A stretch of 64,000 nt of DNA. Origin: Anaerolineaceae bacterium. GTDB taxonomy: Bacteria > Chloroflexota > Anaerolineae > Aggregatilineales > Phototrophicaceae. Where the stretch lies: assembly GCA_020634115.1 (NCBI GenBank), contig JACKCH010000010.1, positions 1 to 64,000 on the forward strand, written 5' to 3'. The notes below the pieces were generated by a model. That model did not search any database. It was not told where the DNA came from and saw only the letters and a list, made by a program, of their open reading frames with translations. A program made the position numbers and the translations under genes. The first letter of the stretch is position 1, and each line of letters starts with the position of its first letter. Shown here one piece after another: positions 36,485-48,732 of the stretch.

Positions 36485-37069
36485 TCATGTCCGGCGCAGC
36501 ACACTATCCCACAGCCCTTTTTCTTCAGCCGGGGTCAACGGTTGATACCCGCTCGGTGTTAAGCCTTCCAGCGTGACCGGCCCGATAGCCCAGCGTACCA
36601 GCCGCAGCGTGGGATGCCCGACAGCCGCCGTCATGCGGCGCACCTGTCGGTTACGTCCTTCGGTCAGCGTCAGCCGCAGCCAGCAGTCCGGCACATTTTC
36701 ACGGTAGCGAATCGGAACCGGTCGTTCGGGTAAGTCCGGCGGTTCGGGCAGTAGCACGACCTGTGCCGGGCGGGTGAGTCCCCCTTTGATCTCCACGCCT
36801 TCCCGTAACTGGCGCAGCGTGTCCTCATCCGGGATACGCTCGACCTGCACCAGGTAGGTGCGCGGGTGCGCGTATTTCGGGTCGGTCAGCCGGGTATTGA
36901 GTCTACCGGAATCGGTGAGGAGCAGCAGCCCTTCACTATCCCTATCCAGTCGTCCCGCGGCGTAAATGTTGGGGAGGGTGATATAGTCGGCCAGGGTCGG
37001 GCGGCCTTCCGCATCGGTGAATTTAGTCAGTACCCCGTAGGGTTTCCAGAAGCGAATAATTTGGGACAT
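36485..37069 (-). CDS. rluE: Pseudouridine synthase, RsuA/RluE type
   Basis: 194 residues without an S4 domain, as in RluE, which makes pseudouridine 2457 in 23S rRNA. Catalytic Asp in AGRLDRDSEGLLLLTDSG, KxYLVxV-like TYLVQVERIPDE, and the EGRNRQVRRMTAAVGHPTLRLVR block. The target base is inferred from the short length and closest family. Confidence 0.88.
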   Translation of the reverse strand: MSQIIRFWKPYGVLTKFTDAEGRPTLADYITLPNIYAAGRLDRDSEGLLLLTDSGRLNTRLTDPKYAHPRTYLVQVERIPDEDTLRQLREGVEIKGGLTRPAQVVLLPEPPDLPERPVPIRYRENVPDCWLRLTLTEGRNRQVRRMTAAVGHPTLRLVRWAIGPVTLEGLTPSGYQPLTPAEEKGLWDSVLRRT

Positions 37070-37227
37070 ACAATCGGATACTGCCTGTAAAATGGCCGGG
37101 TGGATGTGAATACCATTGCGCCAGTGTACTCGCTGGCCTCCACCGATACAAGCATGCGTGAGTTTTTCTTTACTGCGGGTGTACTCTGCGGTAGACTCGC
37201 GGGTACTGATTCAGAAGGAAAGAACCA

Positions 37228-39671
<2,444 letters not shown>

Positions 39672-39675
<4 letters not shown>

Positions 39676-41096
39676 GTATCACACCGGACGATGTATTGCG
39701 GCTTGCCAAATCTGACCGGGGCAACCATACCGATTGGTTGGCGGATGGGTGTTCTGCCCCGCAGGTCGCGGCAGTGCTGGCGGCGATGGCAAACGGCCAG
39801 GGAGGAACACTCCTGTTAGGTGTGACGGGCGAGCCGGGCGTGATTACCGGCGTGCGTCACGCTGCCGAAATGGTGGACTGTGTGTTGCAGGCCGCGCTTT
39901 CCATTGAGCCGCCGCTCATTATCCCCTTGCCGGAGGTCGTGCGCACCAGCGGTAAAGCGGTGGTCGTCGTCTCAGTACCGCCGGGGATGCCGCAGGTGTA
40001 TGCCTTTGATGGGCGCTACCTCACCCGCGTCGGGGTGCAGAATATCCCGCTCAAAACGCCCGCGCTGCGTCGCCTCATTGTGGCACGTGGCAACATGAGC
40101 TTTGAGACGGAAATCGCCCGGCGGGCGACGCGCGACGATCTCGACTGGGAATTGGCCCGCGCTTATGTGGCCGGGTTGAGCGGGATGGGCGAAACGGGGG
40201 TTGAAAAGGCACTCGTCAAGCGCGGCTGCCTGGCCGAAGAAAACGGGAAATTTGTCCCGACTCAGGCCGGGCTGCTGCTGTTCGGCAAAGACCCGCAGCA
40301 GTTCATCCGGGGGGCGGATATTACGGCGGTGCGCTTCGCTGGGGAGACAATGAGCGACACCTTCACCCGCCAGGACATCACCGGCACCCTGCCCGAACAG
40401 ATTCGCCGGGCGGAGACGTTCCTGGTAGACCATCTGCGGAAAGGGGTGCAGTTGGGCGCGACGATGGCGCGTAATGAGAGTTTTGAGTACCCGATGGAGG
40501 CCGCCCGCGAGTTGGTGGTGAATGCCGTCGCCCACCGGGATTACCAGATCAGCGGCGACGGAATCCGGCTGTTTATCTTCAGTGACCGGATGGAAGTTAT
40601 CAGCCCCGGCAAACTGCCCGGCCCGGTGACAATTGCCAACATCAAGGACGAACGGTTTTCACGAAATCCGGCGATTGTCCAGGTGCTTTCCGATATGCGG
40701 TTTATCGAGCGCCTGGGCTACGGGGTAGACCGGGTGATTGACCTGATGGCGCAGCAGCAGCTCCGCGCCCCGGAATTCGAGGAAACGGGCGGGGGGTTTC
40801 GCGTGGTTCTGCATAACCAGGCGGTACAACCGGAAGAACCAAAGCCAGTCGCCCCGGCGATTCAATTCCGGGGGGAGTACGAGGGCATGGAAATCAACCC
40901 GCGTCAGGAGACGGCATTGGTCTTTTTGCATACCGAGGGCAATAACAGCCGCATCACCAACAGTGACTTACAGCAGCTTCATCCCGATGTCCACCCGGAA
41001 ACCATCCGGCGTGACCTGGCTGACCTGGTGACGAAAAGTATCCTCAAAAAGATCGGCCAGAAGCGTGGTTCGTATTATGTGCTTGACCGGGACTGA
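39672..41096 (+). CDS. Schlafen/AlbA_2-domain ATPase with winged helix
   Basis: 474 residues. An N-terminal AlbA_2 (Schlafen-type) domain (about 15-130: AAMANGQGGTLLLGVTGEPGVITG) is followed by a GHKL-ATPase-like domain (about 250-390: ARELVVNAVAHRDYQISGDGIRLFIFSDRMEVISPGKLP and ERLGYGVDRVIDLM). A winged helix (residues 410-470) ends the protein. Such proteins act as regulators or in mobile-element and phage conflicts. The ATGA overlap with lon implies a shared operon. Whether it feeds substrates to Lon or merely shares its promoter is unknown. Confidence 0.85.
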
Positions 41097-41178
41097 GGCC
41101 TTATTCGCTCCTGCCCCCGTTTCTGCTATGCTTGATTCAGGCAGCAGTCGGGACATCCAACAGCATGTCCAATTCAGC

Positions 41179-41198
41179 GGACGAGGCCTGCCTCGTCC
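41179..41198. repeat. Palindrome GGACGAGGC/GCCTCGTCC
   Basis: Two 9-bp arms around CT, followed by CTACG, related in style to the family B hairpins. Sits between the AlbA ATPase and LysM lipoprotein genes and may also stop transcription weakly. Confidence 0.5.
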
Positions 41199-41256
41199 CT
41201 ACGAATAATGATGGGGATTGAGTGGACGAATCACGCGACTTCTGGGAGTGGGAATC

Positions 41257-42651
41257 ATGGGTAAACGAATTGGTTTTTTCCTGATCGGCGTGCTGGTGCT
41301 GGCCGGGTGTAATCTGTCCTCCGATACACCGGAAAATACCCCGCCGGATTCCCTGCCCACGCTCCAAACGATCATGACCTGCGACGAATTGGTGACCTCC
41401 GCGCTGAGTACGGTGGGCGCGGCTTGTGACGGCCTCAACCGGAACGAAGCCTGTTACGGGCATCGCCTGGTCAATACGGTGATGAATGCGGGCGTGACCA
41501 CGCCGTTCGATAGCAGTGGCGATATTGCTCAACTGACGGCCTTTCAGAGCATCATCACGACCCCGTTAGACGATATTCAGCAGACATGGGGGATTGCTGT
41601 GCTGAAGGCGCAGGCCAATCTGCCGGATACCCTACCAGGGGAAAACGTGACGTTTCTGCTGATCGGGGACGCTGAACTGCGCGGCGTTTCCCCGCACATG
41701 GACGCGGTGACGCTGCGTACCGGCGCGGGCGGGACGACCTGCACGGCAGCACCCCCGGCGGCGCTGCTCCTGCAAACGCCTTCGGATGTGCAGGCGACGC
41801 TGTTTTTTAATGGCGCGAGCGTGACGCTCGGTTCGACTCTCTTCCTTTCCGCCGCCGAAAACGGTGAACTGACCATTGCCACGCTGGAAGGCACGGCGAT
41901 TGTGGGCGCGTTCGATAGCATTCGCACGGTGCACGCTGGGATGCAGGTGCAACTGCCGTTGGGCACATCGGATGGGTTGCAGGTAGTCGGCCCGCCTTCC
42001 GAACCGAAACCGCTGGCAATCGCCGGGTTAGAGCGTCTCCCGCTGGCGCTGCTGGAACGCCCGATTTCTCTACCCCCCAGTATCCCGGTCATCGCTACGT
42101 CACCACCCATTGGGTCAACACTGGTCACTGCCGTGCCGCCGTCGGTCATCCTGCCCCCGGCAACGCCAATCACGCCCTGCCTGCCCCGTCAGGACTGGAC
42201 GAACACCTACACCGTTCAACGGGGAGATACACTGTTCAATATCGCTACGCAATTTGATGTGACACTATCGACGCTCCAGGAAGCGAATTGTATTGAGAAC
42301 CCGAACATTATCAGCGTTGGGCAGGCGTTACGTGTGCCGTTCCCCCCGGCTACCGATACGCCCGTACCCACAGCCACACCGTTCACAACGCCCACGCCCA
42401 CCAATCCCAATCTGCGAGCGGATAAAAGCGTGATTGAGGTGCAGACCTGTACCTCTATTCGCTGGGACGTGGATAACATCCGGGCGGTATACTTTGAGAA
42501 TGAGCCAGTCACCGGCCATGATTCGCGGGAAGTCTGCCCGGTGCGGGCGACGACGTATACCCTGATGGTGATCTGGCCGGGCGGGGAACAAGTGCCGTAT
42601 ACAATCACGATTGATGTGACCGAAGCGACGCCAGACCCGGCCAGTCGGTAG
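41257..42651 (+). CDS. LysM-domain lipoprotein
   Basis: 464 residues. Lipobox LVLAGC after a short hydrophobic helix. A beta-rich segment (residues 120-270) contains TLFFNGASVTLGSTLFL and LTIATLEGTAIVG, FecR-like. A single LysM domain (about 325-368: YTVQRGDTLFNIATQFDVTLSTLQEANCIENPNIISVGQALRVP) is followed by a PT-rich linker and a C-terminal beta domain. LysM binds peptidoglycan or N-acetylglucosamine chains. Start at ATG 41257 after GGGAATC. Confidence 0.85.
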   Translation: MGKRIGFFLIGVLVLAGCNLSSDTPENTPPDSLPTLQTIMTCDELVTSALSTVGAACDGLNRNEACYGHRLVNTVMNAGVTTPFDSSGDIAQLTAFQSIITTPLDDIQQTWGIAVLKAQANLPDTLPGENVTFLLIGDAELRGVSPHMDAVTLRTGAGGTTCTAAPPAALLLQTPSDVQATLFFNGASVTLGSTLFLSAAENGELTIATLEGTAIVGAFDSIRTVHAGMQVQLPLGTSDGLQVVGPPSEPKPLAIAGLERLPLALLERPISLPPSIPVIATSPPIGSTLVTAVPPSVILPPATPITPCLPRQDWTNTYTVQRGDTLFNIATQFDVTLSTLQEANCIENPNIISVGQALRVPFPPATDTPVPTATPFTTPTPTNPNLRADKSVIEVQTCTSIRWDVDNIRAVYFENEPVTGHDSREVCPVRATTYTLMVIWPGGEQVPYTITIDVTEATPDPASR

Positions 42652-42749
42652 GGTGGGGGCGGACTTCATTTCACATCAGACGTGTTATATTATGAAATTA
42701 GCGCGATCCATGAACGCGCGCTGAACTGCTAATGCAAAGGTGAGTCACG

Positions 42750-43580
42750 ATGGGTTTAGACGCAAGCGTGATGTGTAACTGCTACAAGACGGGAAAGACC
42801 GCTGCGTGTCCATTCCCCGATCATTTTCATGTGGATTCGGATGGCTTCCCGGCCCTGAATCTCTCCTATGAGAGTCATGAGGCCGAGTCAGATAAATTTG
42901 ACGAGTGGTTAGCAACCTGCTGCGAACACGCCTATATGGAACATACCGCCCTCTATATTTCCGACTGGAAAGGCTATCGTTCGTTCAAAGAGGCGCTGGA
43001 ACAGGTCGGCTGGACACACTTTCCGACTCTGCGTCGTTACCTGCCGGAAAGCAATCACGGGTTAGTTCCGGCGGAGGCAGCTGCCAAGGCGCTGATCGAA
43101 CTGGATGGGTTTCGGATACGGGGCAACGCCGTGCGGAAAACCTTCCTGGTCAACAGCGAAACCGATGAGGTCATCGGGACGAGTACGGCGGCATATGGCG
43201 GAAAATTCGGCTGGAATGGCCGCACCGGGATGAATATCGGTTTTGACGAAAACGGCTTTTTCATCCAGGACGCCTGGGAATTCAACCGCGAGATTTTCCG
43301 CGCTATGCGTTTTGAGCAGCGCATCATTGAGCCAGAATCGCTGGACAGACCACGCCAATTTGAATATCTCGACCTGGAAACGAAGCGGGCGTTCCTGTGC
43401 AGCACACCGGTTCGGATATTTGTGGAAGATATTGACGGCCAGCTCCACCAGCAGTACCCGCGCCTGATGCACGTTGAGGAGCGGGTCGTCGGCGCGGACT
43501 ACTACGACTATATTCTCAAGCCATTGACCACGATTTTCCAGGCGGCAGTGGAAACCGGCAACCCCGTGCGCTGGAGTTAG
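42750..43580 (+). CDS. Conserved-looking hypothetical protein (MGLDASVMCNCY)
   Basis: 276 residues, soluble, starting MGLDASVMCNCYKTGKTAACPF with a Cys-rich head that may bind metal. No further motif recognised. Good ribosome site (AAAGGTGAG). Its stop overlaps the stop of the convergent hydrolase gene by a few bases. Function unknown. Confidence 0.65.
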   Translation: MGLDASVMCNCYKTGKTAACPFPDHFHVDSDGFPALNLSYESHEAESDKFDEWLATCCEHAYMEHTALYISDWKGYRSFKEALEQVGWTHFPTLRRYLPESNHGLVPAEAAAKALIELDGFRIRGNAVRKTFLVNSETDEVIGTSTAAYGGKFGWNGRTGMNIGFDENGFFIQDAWEFNREIFRAMRFEQRIIEPESLDRPRQFEYLDLETKRAFLCSTPVRIFVEDIDGQLHQQYPRLMHVEERVVGADYYDYILKPLTTIFQAAVETGNPVRWS

Positions 43581-44425
43581 CCTAACGCCTCCCGGATCAG
43601 CCCGGCGGTGAATTCTGGCGCTTCCCAATGTGGATAATGCCCCACCGCATCCAGCGGGAAGTACACCGCGTCCGGGCGGTATTCTAAGACGGCCTGCGCG
43701 ATGCGCGGCATAGAAACCGGGTCACGCTGCCCCCAGATCACCGTGAGCGGTGCGGGATGCTGTGCCAGTGCCTCCAGCCAGGCGTATTCATGCATCTTCC
43801 GCTCGTTCAGGTAGCGAATCAGCCGGTGATAGACATCTAATCCATTATTGTATTGAATCAGTGACCAGAAAGCGTCAATTTCCGCTGCGTTGGGTTGCTG
43901 CGCGAAAACGCTGCCGAACTGCCGGGCGAAGGTCGGTTTGCGGATGAGGCGTAGCGCAGCGATGGCCGGGCCGGTCAATTGGTTGAGCAGGAGCCGCTGC
44001 GTGATAAGCGGGCGGTAGTACCTGAGCAGGACGCTGCCATTGAACATCACCACCTGACTTACATCCAGTGCACGGCGTTTCAAGAGTTCCAGCGCGACGG
44101 AGTTCCCCATATCATGTGTCAGGATGGCGCACTGCTCTGTGTCATAGTGCGCGGCCACTGCAGCGGCTACGTCAGCCTGCTCGAATAGGGAATAGGCGTG
44201 CGGGCGCGGCTTATCGGAAAACCCGAACCCCAGGAAATCCAGCAGAATTAAACGATAACGGTCTGCCAGCAGTGGGGCGAGGCGGGCATAGTCGTAGCTG
44301 GCGGTGGGGAAGCCATGCAGTACCAGTATCGACGAGCCTTTTCCCACCACGCGAGTAAAAATGCGGTGTGCCCCGACCTGCACCCACGCCCCGGACTCGC
44401 GCCACTCTGCTACGGTTGTCATCAT
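43577..44425 (-). CDS. Alpha/beta hydrolase, epoxide hydrolase/haloalkane dehalogenase type
   Basis: 282 residues. HGFPTASYDY forms the oxyanion region. The nucleophile elbow THDMGNSVAL has Asp, not Ser, which is typical of epoxide hydrolases and haloalkane dehalogenases. Acid Asp in WGQRDPVSM and His in VGHYPHWEAPEF complete the triad. Substrate unknown. Tandem ATGs at 44425 and 44422 follow GGGGAGC. Confidence 0.85.
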   Translation of the reverse strand: MMTTVAEWRESGAWVQVGAHRIFTRVVGKGSSILVLHGFPTASYDYARLAPLLADRYRLILLDFLGFGFSDKPRPHAYSLFEQADVAAAVAAHYDTEQCAILTHDMGNSVALELLKRRALDVSQVVMFNGSVLLRYYRPLITQRLLLNQLTGPAIAALRLIRKPTFARQFGSVFAQQPNAAEIDAFWSLIQYNNGLDVYHRLIRYLNERKMHEYAWLEALAQHPAPLTVIWGQRDPVSMPRIAQAVLEYRPDAVYFPLDAVGHYPHWEAPEFTAGLIREALG

Positions 44426-44607
44426 CAACGCTCCCCGGAATAATCTCCTCATCCTGCCCTAATTCTACCTGAAGGCAGATCATACGAAGAATGCAGGAGC
44501 TATCAATTCTGTTTGATGGTGCGCCTTTTTATCGGGCTGGGTGTTTTTCCATCTGAACATAATGTTATAATGCGTTAGAATTTGTCTGAAAATTCCGAAT
44601 TTTTTCC

Positions 44608-44636
44608 GTAGGGGCATGATGCATCATGTCCCCTAC
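44608..44636. repeat. Dispersed palindrome, family B-like
   Basis: GTAGGGG...CCCCTAC ends enclosing ATGATGCATCAT, near-perfect over 29 bp, in the gap before the DinB gene. Confidence 0.7.
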
Positions 44637-44695
44637 CTCGCGATGACACATGAATATTCAGATGGTTTCTTATCTTTGGCAATAGGGGGGAACAG

Positions 44696-45175
44696 ATGTC
44701 TGAGCGAATTGCTACACACCAGCAGAAATTAGATGGCGCTCGTGATTACCTGGAGCGTGTGCTTGATCAGGTGGGTGACCGATGGGAAACCCAGGTGTAT
44801 TCTGAAGGTGCGAACTGGACGGTGCGCCAATTGCTGATCCATCTGTCGGTTTCCGATAAGGGCCATAACCGGATGATGATGGCGATTGCTCAGGGAGAGA
44901 ACACCATCCCGGACGATTTCGACCTGGAACGATTTAACCGGCGTTCGGTGGAAAAACAGGCAGAGGCCACCCCGGATGGCCTGCGCACTGCGCTCCGTGC
45001 CTCCGCTGCGGAACGAACGGAGTGGTTAGCGACATGTGACGATGCGACACTGGATAAAAAAGGGCGGCATGGTTCCATGCGGATTCTTTCGATTGCTGAA
45101 ATTCTAGATGTGATCGCCGGGCATGACCGCACGCACGGGCAAGACATCGCCGCGATTCTGGGAATCAATATTTGA
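44696..45175 (+). CDS. DinB family protein
   Basis: 159 residues. The four-helix DinB fold shows the three His expected for a metal site: WTVRQLLIHLS, then IAGHDRTHGQDIA. Members include damage-induced proteins and thiol-S-transferases. Start at ATG 44696 after a G-rich site. First of a three-gene operon with flavodoxin and Nudix genes. Confidence 0.85.
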   Translation: MSERIATHQQKLDGARDYLERVLDQVGDRWETQVYSEGANWTVRQLLIHLSVSDKGHNRMMMAIAQGENTIPDDFDLERFNRRSVEKQAEATPDGLRTALRASAAERTEWLATCDDATLDKKGRHGSMRILSIAEILDVIAGHDRTHGQDIAAILGINI

Positions 45176-45182
45176 GGAAACC

Positions 45183-45716
45183 ATGAAGATTCTATCAGGA
45201 TATGCCAGTGTACATGGCTCGACGGGTGAAATTGCCCAGTTTATCGGCCAGATATTGAAAGAACACGATCATGACGTGGTGGTGGAAGAAGTCACGAATA
45301 TCACCAGTGTCAGTGAGTATGATGCCTGTATCCTAGGGTCACCTATTCATGGGGGGATGTGGCTCACCGAGATGTCCCGCTTTATCGCGCGTTTCGAGCG
45401 CGACCTGGTGACCAGACCGGTGTTTTTCTATATCACCTGCATCCGTGTTCTCGAACCGGATGGGTACGCCCATGTCCAGGAAAACTACCTTTACAAGGCG
45501 GTTCTGGAAGATGCGGGAGTCGAGCTTGACCAGGTAGGCATCTTCGCTGGAAAACTTGACCTGGACAGTATTGATTGGCGGGAACGCTGGACTCTTTCGC
45601 TGCGCTATGACGGTAAGGAAGACCTCGAGAGTAACAACAACGACTTTCGGGACTGGCAGGCCATTCGCGGGTGGGTCAACGAAGTTCTGGCACGCTGGGA
45701 AAGCCCAGATGGATAA
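45183..45716 (+). CDS. Flavodoxin-domain protein (HemG-like)
   Basis: 177 residues. ILSGYASVHGSTGEIA is the FMN phosphate-binding loop and DACILGSPIHGGMW the second loop, as in menaquinone-dependent protoporphyrinogen oxidase HemG and related flavodoxins. The start at 45183 is set by GAGG; seven bases separate it from the DinB stop. Reaction not proven. Confidence 0.82.
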   Translation: MKILSGYASVHGSTGEIAQFIGQILKEHDHDVVVEEVTNITSVSEYDACILGSPIHGGMWLTEMSRFIARFERDLVTRPVFFYITCIRVLEPDGYAHVQENYLYKAVLEDAGVELDQVGIFAGKLDLDSIDWRERWTLSLRYDGKEDLESNNNDFRDWQAIRGWVNEVLARWESPDG

Positions 45717-46332
45717 TCGTCCGAAATGGCTGGATTGGGCGCAGCAGCTTCAGGCAATTGCCCAGTCCGGGTTGGCTTATGACCCGCACACATATGACGC
45801 CGAACGTTACGAACAGGTACGCCAAATCGCGGCGGAGATTGCTGCCTACCAGTCTCAGACCGACCTGGCGCTCGTGCAAACCCTATTTGCCGGAGATGTC
45901 GGCCACGCTACCCCGAAAGTGGATGTGCGTGGTGTGATTTTCCGCGAGGGGCGCATTTTGCTGGTGCGGGAACTTAGTGACGGCAAATGGACTCTGCCCG
46001 GTGGATGGGCGGATATTGGCGAATCAGCGGCAGAAGCGGCTCGGCGCGAGGTACTGGAAGAATCAGGTTTTCCTGTGCAAATCACTAAGCTGTTGGCCGT
46101 GTATGACCGCAGTCGTCATGCACATCCGCCGCACCCCTGGTACATCTATAAATTTTTCTTTCGCTGTGAAATCACGGGCAGCCCTCAATCACACGACAAT
46201 GAGGTGGACGCAGTAGACTTCTTCGCGCTGGATAACCTGCCCGAACTCTCCATCGGGCGGACAACACCAGCGCAACTTGCTCGCTTTTTTGACCATGCCT
46301 GTCATCCCGACTGGCCGACGGATTTTGACTGA
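45709..46332 (+). CDS. Nudix hydrolase with N-terminal NUDIX_N_2-like domain
   Basis: 207 residues. The Nudix box GWADIGESAAEAARREVLEESGF is complete (G..GE...A..REV.EE.G). A helical N-terminal part (PKWLDWAQQLQAIAQSGLAY) precedes it, as in ADP-ribose- or NAD-related members. Substrate unknown. Overlaps the flavodoxin gene by eight bases; a terminator follows. Confidence 0.9.
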   Translation: MDNRPKWLDWAQQLQAIAQSGLAYDPHTYDAERYEQVRQIAAEIAAYQSQTDLALVQTLFAGDVGHATPKVDVRGVIFREGRILLVRELSDGKWTLPGGWADIGESAAEAARREVLEESGFPVQITKLLAVYDRSRHAHPPHPWYIYKFFFRCEITGSPQSHDNEVDAVDFFALDNLPELSIGRTTPAQLARFFDHACHPDWPTDFD

Positions 46333-46363
46333 GCAGGTGATTCCTCCGATTATGCCAGAGAAC

Positions 46364-46392
46364 AATCAGGGCGCCACAAACGCGCCCTGATT
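46364..46392 (+). terminator. Hairpin after the Nudix gene
   Basis: Perfect 11-bp stem AATCAGGGCGC/GCGCCCTGATT with a 7-base loop between convergent genes. Short T content, so strength is uncertain. Confidence 0.7.
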
Positions 46393-46453
46393 CGATCCAA
46401 CTTATGAGATAAAACTCGGCGGGAACCGCCTGATTATTTACAGTAGACCCATT

Positions 46454-48592
46454 CTACAGTTGGTCTAATGCCTTGCGGTAGGTATCCAGTGCCGCCTGGA
46501 GCTGACCCTGTCGCATCAGACCGTCTCCCAGAACCCGATAAACTGCCGGGTTGGTCATGTGTTTGGCAACCATGCCGTTCAGGTCGGCCACCACTGTACC
46601 CAACTGCGCATTCGCGCGAATCAACCGTTCATATTCCAGCAGACCGCCATCCAGGTCACTTGCACCGATCTTCTGCCGGGCACTGGCAAGCACCGCCGCT
46701 TCGTCAATATCGGCCACCTTCGCCGGGACGGGTGCAGGGGAGACTACCGGACGCGGCGCTGGGGCTGGCGGGATGGGTGCGGGTGGTGGTGGTGCCGCAA
46801 CTGCCGGAGGCTCTGCCGGGACCGCTTCGGCTTCATCCAGCGTCTCGGTCAGCCAGTCTGGGACTTCAGACGCTTCGATATCGGCCTCACGTAACCAATC
46901 GGGCATCTCTTCATCAAACATCACTTCACCAGATACTGCCGGGACAGTCGACGACTGTTCGATCACCACATCTTGGGTGAGCCAATCCGGGATATCGCCC
47001 GGCTCAACGGCGGCTTCGACATCATCATCCAGCACGCCATTCAGCCAATCCGGTACGGCGTCCGGCTGCCCGGCGGGGAGTTCGGTTTCTTCCGGCAGGT
47101 CGGGTTCTTCCAGTGTGCCGCCCTGTGCCAACCGTTCGACTGCCTCTTTGCGGGACAGGTCGTTAATGTTCTGTTGATACCAGTCGGGAATCGCATCGTC
47201 AGATATTTCTTGCTCAGCGTCAAACGCCTCAACCCAGGGATCACTTACGTCCAGTTCCGGTTCGCTCACCGGAGCAGGCTCGGGGGCGGATGGCTCCACT
47301 ATAGTTGCGGGCGGGGGTGGGGGCGTTTCCTGCTCGGTGTCGGCAAAAATATTTTCCAGAGCCAAGTCGCCTTCCAGCGGGGCATCCTCAAGCAACCAAT
47401 CCGGCATGTCGGCTACTGCCGGGGGTTCGGTAATCTCCTCAACTAGCGGTGGTTGACTACTTTCCGCAACCGGCGCGGTTTCCGTCTGCTGCCCCACCTG
47501 GTCAAGCAACCAGTCCGGTATTTCCGCCGGGACCGGCGGCGCATCCGGGTCGTATTCCGGTTCGGGGTCGGGACGCTGCGCCCCGGCGATCAATTGCCGC
47601 TTCATCCAGGCTTCCATCTGCTCGGGCGGGATATTCTCACCCCGCAGCAAGGCATCCTGAATGGCATCGTCGTTCATTGAGCTGCCTGCAGCGGCGGGTG
47701 TTGCCTGGCTTTCGACTTCCTGTGGGAAACCCTGAGCGGATGCCAGTGAATCCAGCCAGGCCGCCGGGTCTTCCAGTTCAACCGGCTGCTGTTCCTCCTG
47801 GTACTCGGATGGTACGGGAGGCAGCGTAACCTTTGGCGCTTTCTCACTGCTGGGTGGCGGGGTTTCAAATGAGTAGGGTGTATAACCTGGGCCATCCGCC
47901 TGTGCGGGCGTAGCATCGGAAATATCCAGGTTAGCAGGGGTGATAAATTCTTCGCTGTCGCCTCCCTGTTCACGGGCAAGGCTTTCCAGCCAATTCAGTT
48001 GATCCTGGGCAACAGGCTCCGCTGGGGTATCGAGCGGTTGGGTGGCTTCACCATCACTGCCCGCCAGATTTTCCAGCCACTGCAGCGGATTTGCTCCAGC
48101 AGGTGTGGCGGGTTGGGTGGATTCAGCTTCTTCCATTACGCCTGAAAGGTCAAGTTCAGAGAAATCCGCACCCTGGTCAGCCGCCAGGCTTTCCAACCAC
48201 GACATGGAGCTTTGGGTCGCAGCGGTCTGTGGCATGAGGGGGCGAGTCTCATCCTCTTCGGTGTTTTCCAGCGTCTCCATCAACGGGAGTTCAGGTGCCG
48301 GTGGCGCAGCCGAGGGCATAGAAGCAGGCTGACTGGCTGCACGTTTTTCCGCTTCCGCCTGTTTGCGGGCCGCTTCTTCTTCAGCCCATTTCGCCGGGTC
48401 TTTCCCATAGGGGATATAGCCTGGCTCGTCAATCACGACCGAGTCCGGGTCAATATCCGGGACCGCCATGTTTGCCTCGGTTGTAAAGCCGGATGCGTCC
48501 GCACCCTGTCGTTTCGCCAGGGATTCCATCCATGCCATGATTTCTTCAGGAGACATATTGTCAAAATCAGGGGTATTGTCGGCAGGTGGCAT
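46454..48592 (-). CDS. Acidic PDWL-motif protein with C-terminal TPRs
   Basis: 712 residues, no signal peptide. A long disordered, Pro/Glu/Asp-rich body carries many short aromatic motifs. WLESLA-type copies lie in the first half (MSWLESLA, LQWLENLA, LNWLESLA, AAWLDSLA). P-D-W-L-type copies lie in the second (EIPDWLLD, DMPDWLLE, AVPDWLNG, DIPDWLTQ, EMPDWLRE, EVPDWLTE). The last about 80 residues are a TPR pair (VYRVLGDGLMRQGQLQAALDTYRKAL). The next gene upstream shares the motif and has the TPRs at the other end. A scaffold with multivalent peptide ligands is the most economical reading. ATG 48592 is preceded by GAGAGGAC. Confidence 0.75.
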   Translation of the reverse strand: MPPADNTPDFDNMSPEEIMAWMESLAKRQGADASGFTTEANMAVPDIDPDSVVIDEPGYIPYGKDPAKWAEEEAARKQAEAEKRAASQPASMPSAAPPAPELPLMETLENTEEDETRPLMPQTAATQSSMSWLESLAADQGADFSELDLSGVMEEAESTQPATPAGANPLQWLENLAGSDGEATQPLDTPAEPVAQDQLNWLESLAREQGGDSEEFITPANLDISDATPAQADGPGYTPYSFETPPPSSEKAPKVTLPPVPSEYQEEQQPVELEDPAAWLDSLASAQGFPQEVESQATPAAAGSSMNDDAIQDALLRGENIPPEQMEAWMKRQLIAGAQRPDPEPEYDPDAPPVPAEIPDWLLDQVGQQTETAPVAESSQPPLVEEITEPPAVADMPDWLLEDAPLEGDLALENIFADTEQETPPPPPATIVEPSAPEPAPVSEPELDVSDPWVEAFDAEQEISDDAIPDWYQQNINDLSRKEAVERLAQGGTLEEPDLPEETELPAGQPDAVPDWLNGVLDDDVEAAVEPGDIPDWLTQDVVIEQSSTVPAVSGEVMFDEEMPDWLREADIEASEVPDWLTETLDEAEAVPAEPPAVAAPPPPAPIPPAPAPRPVVSPAPVPAKVADIDEAAVLASARQKIGASDLDGGLLEYERLIRANAQLGTVVADLNGMVAKHMTNPAVYRVLGDGLMRQGQLQAALDTYRKALDQL

Positions 48593-48732
48593 TGATCGTC
48601 CTCTCAAGGCAATAAGATGCCCAGTAGATGGGCCTTATATATTGACCGTATTGTAACATAAAAAATACATTCAGGTGGGGTTGCGCGCCACCTCGCGTGA
48701 AGCCTCTTCGCTAACTGCCCAACGGCAGCAGA

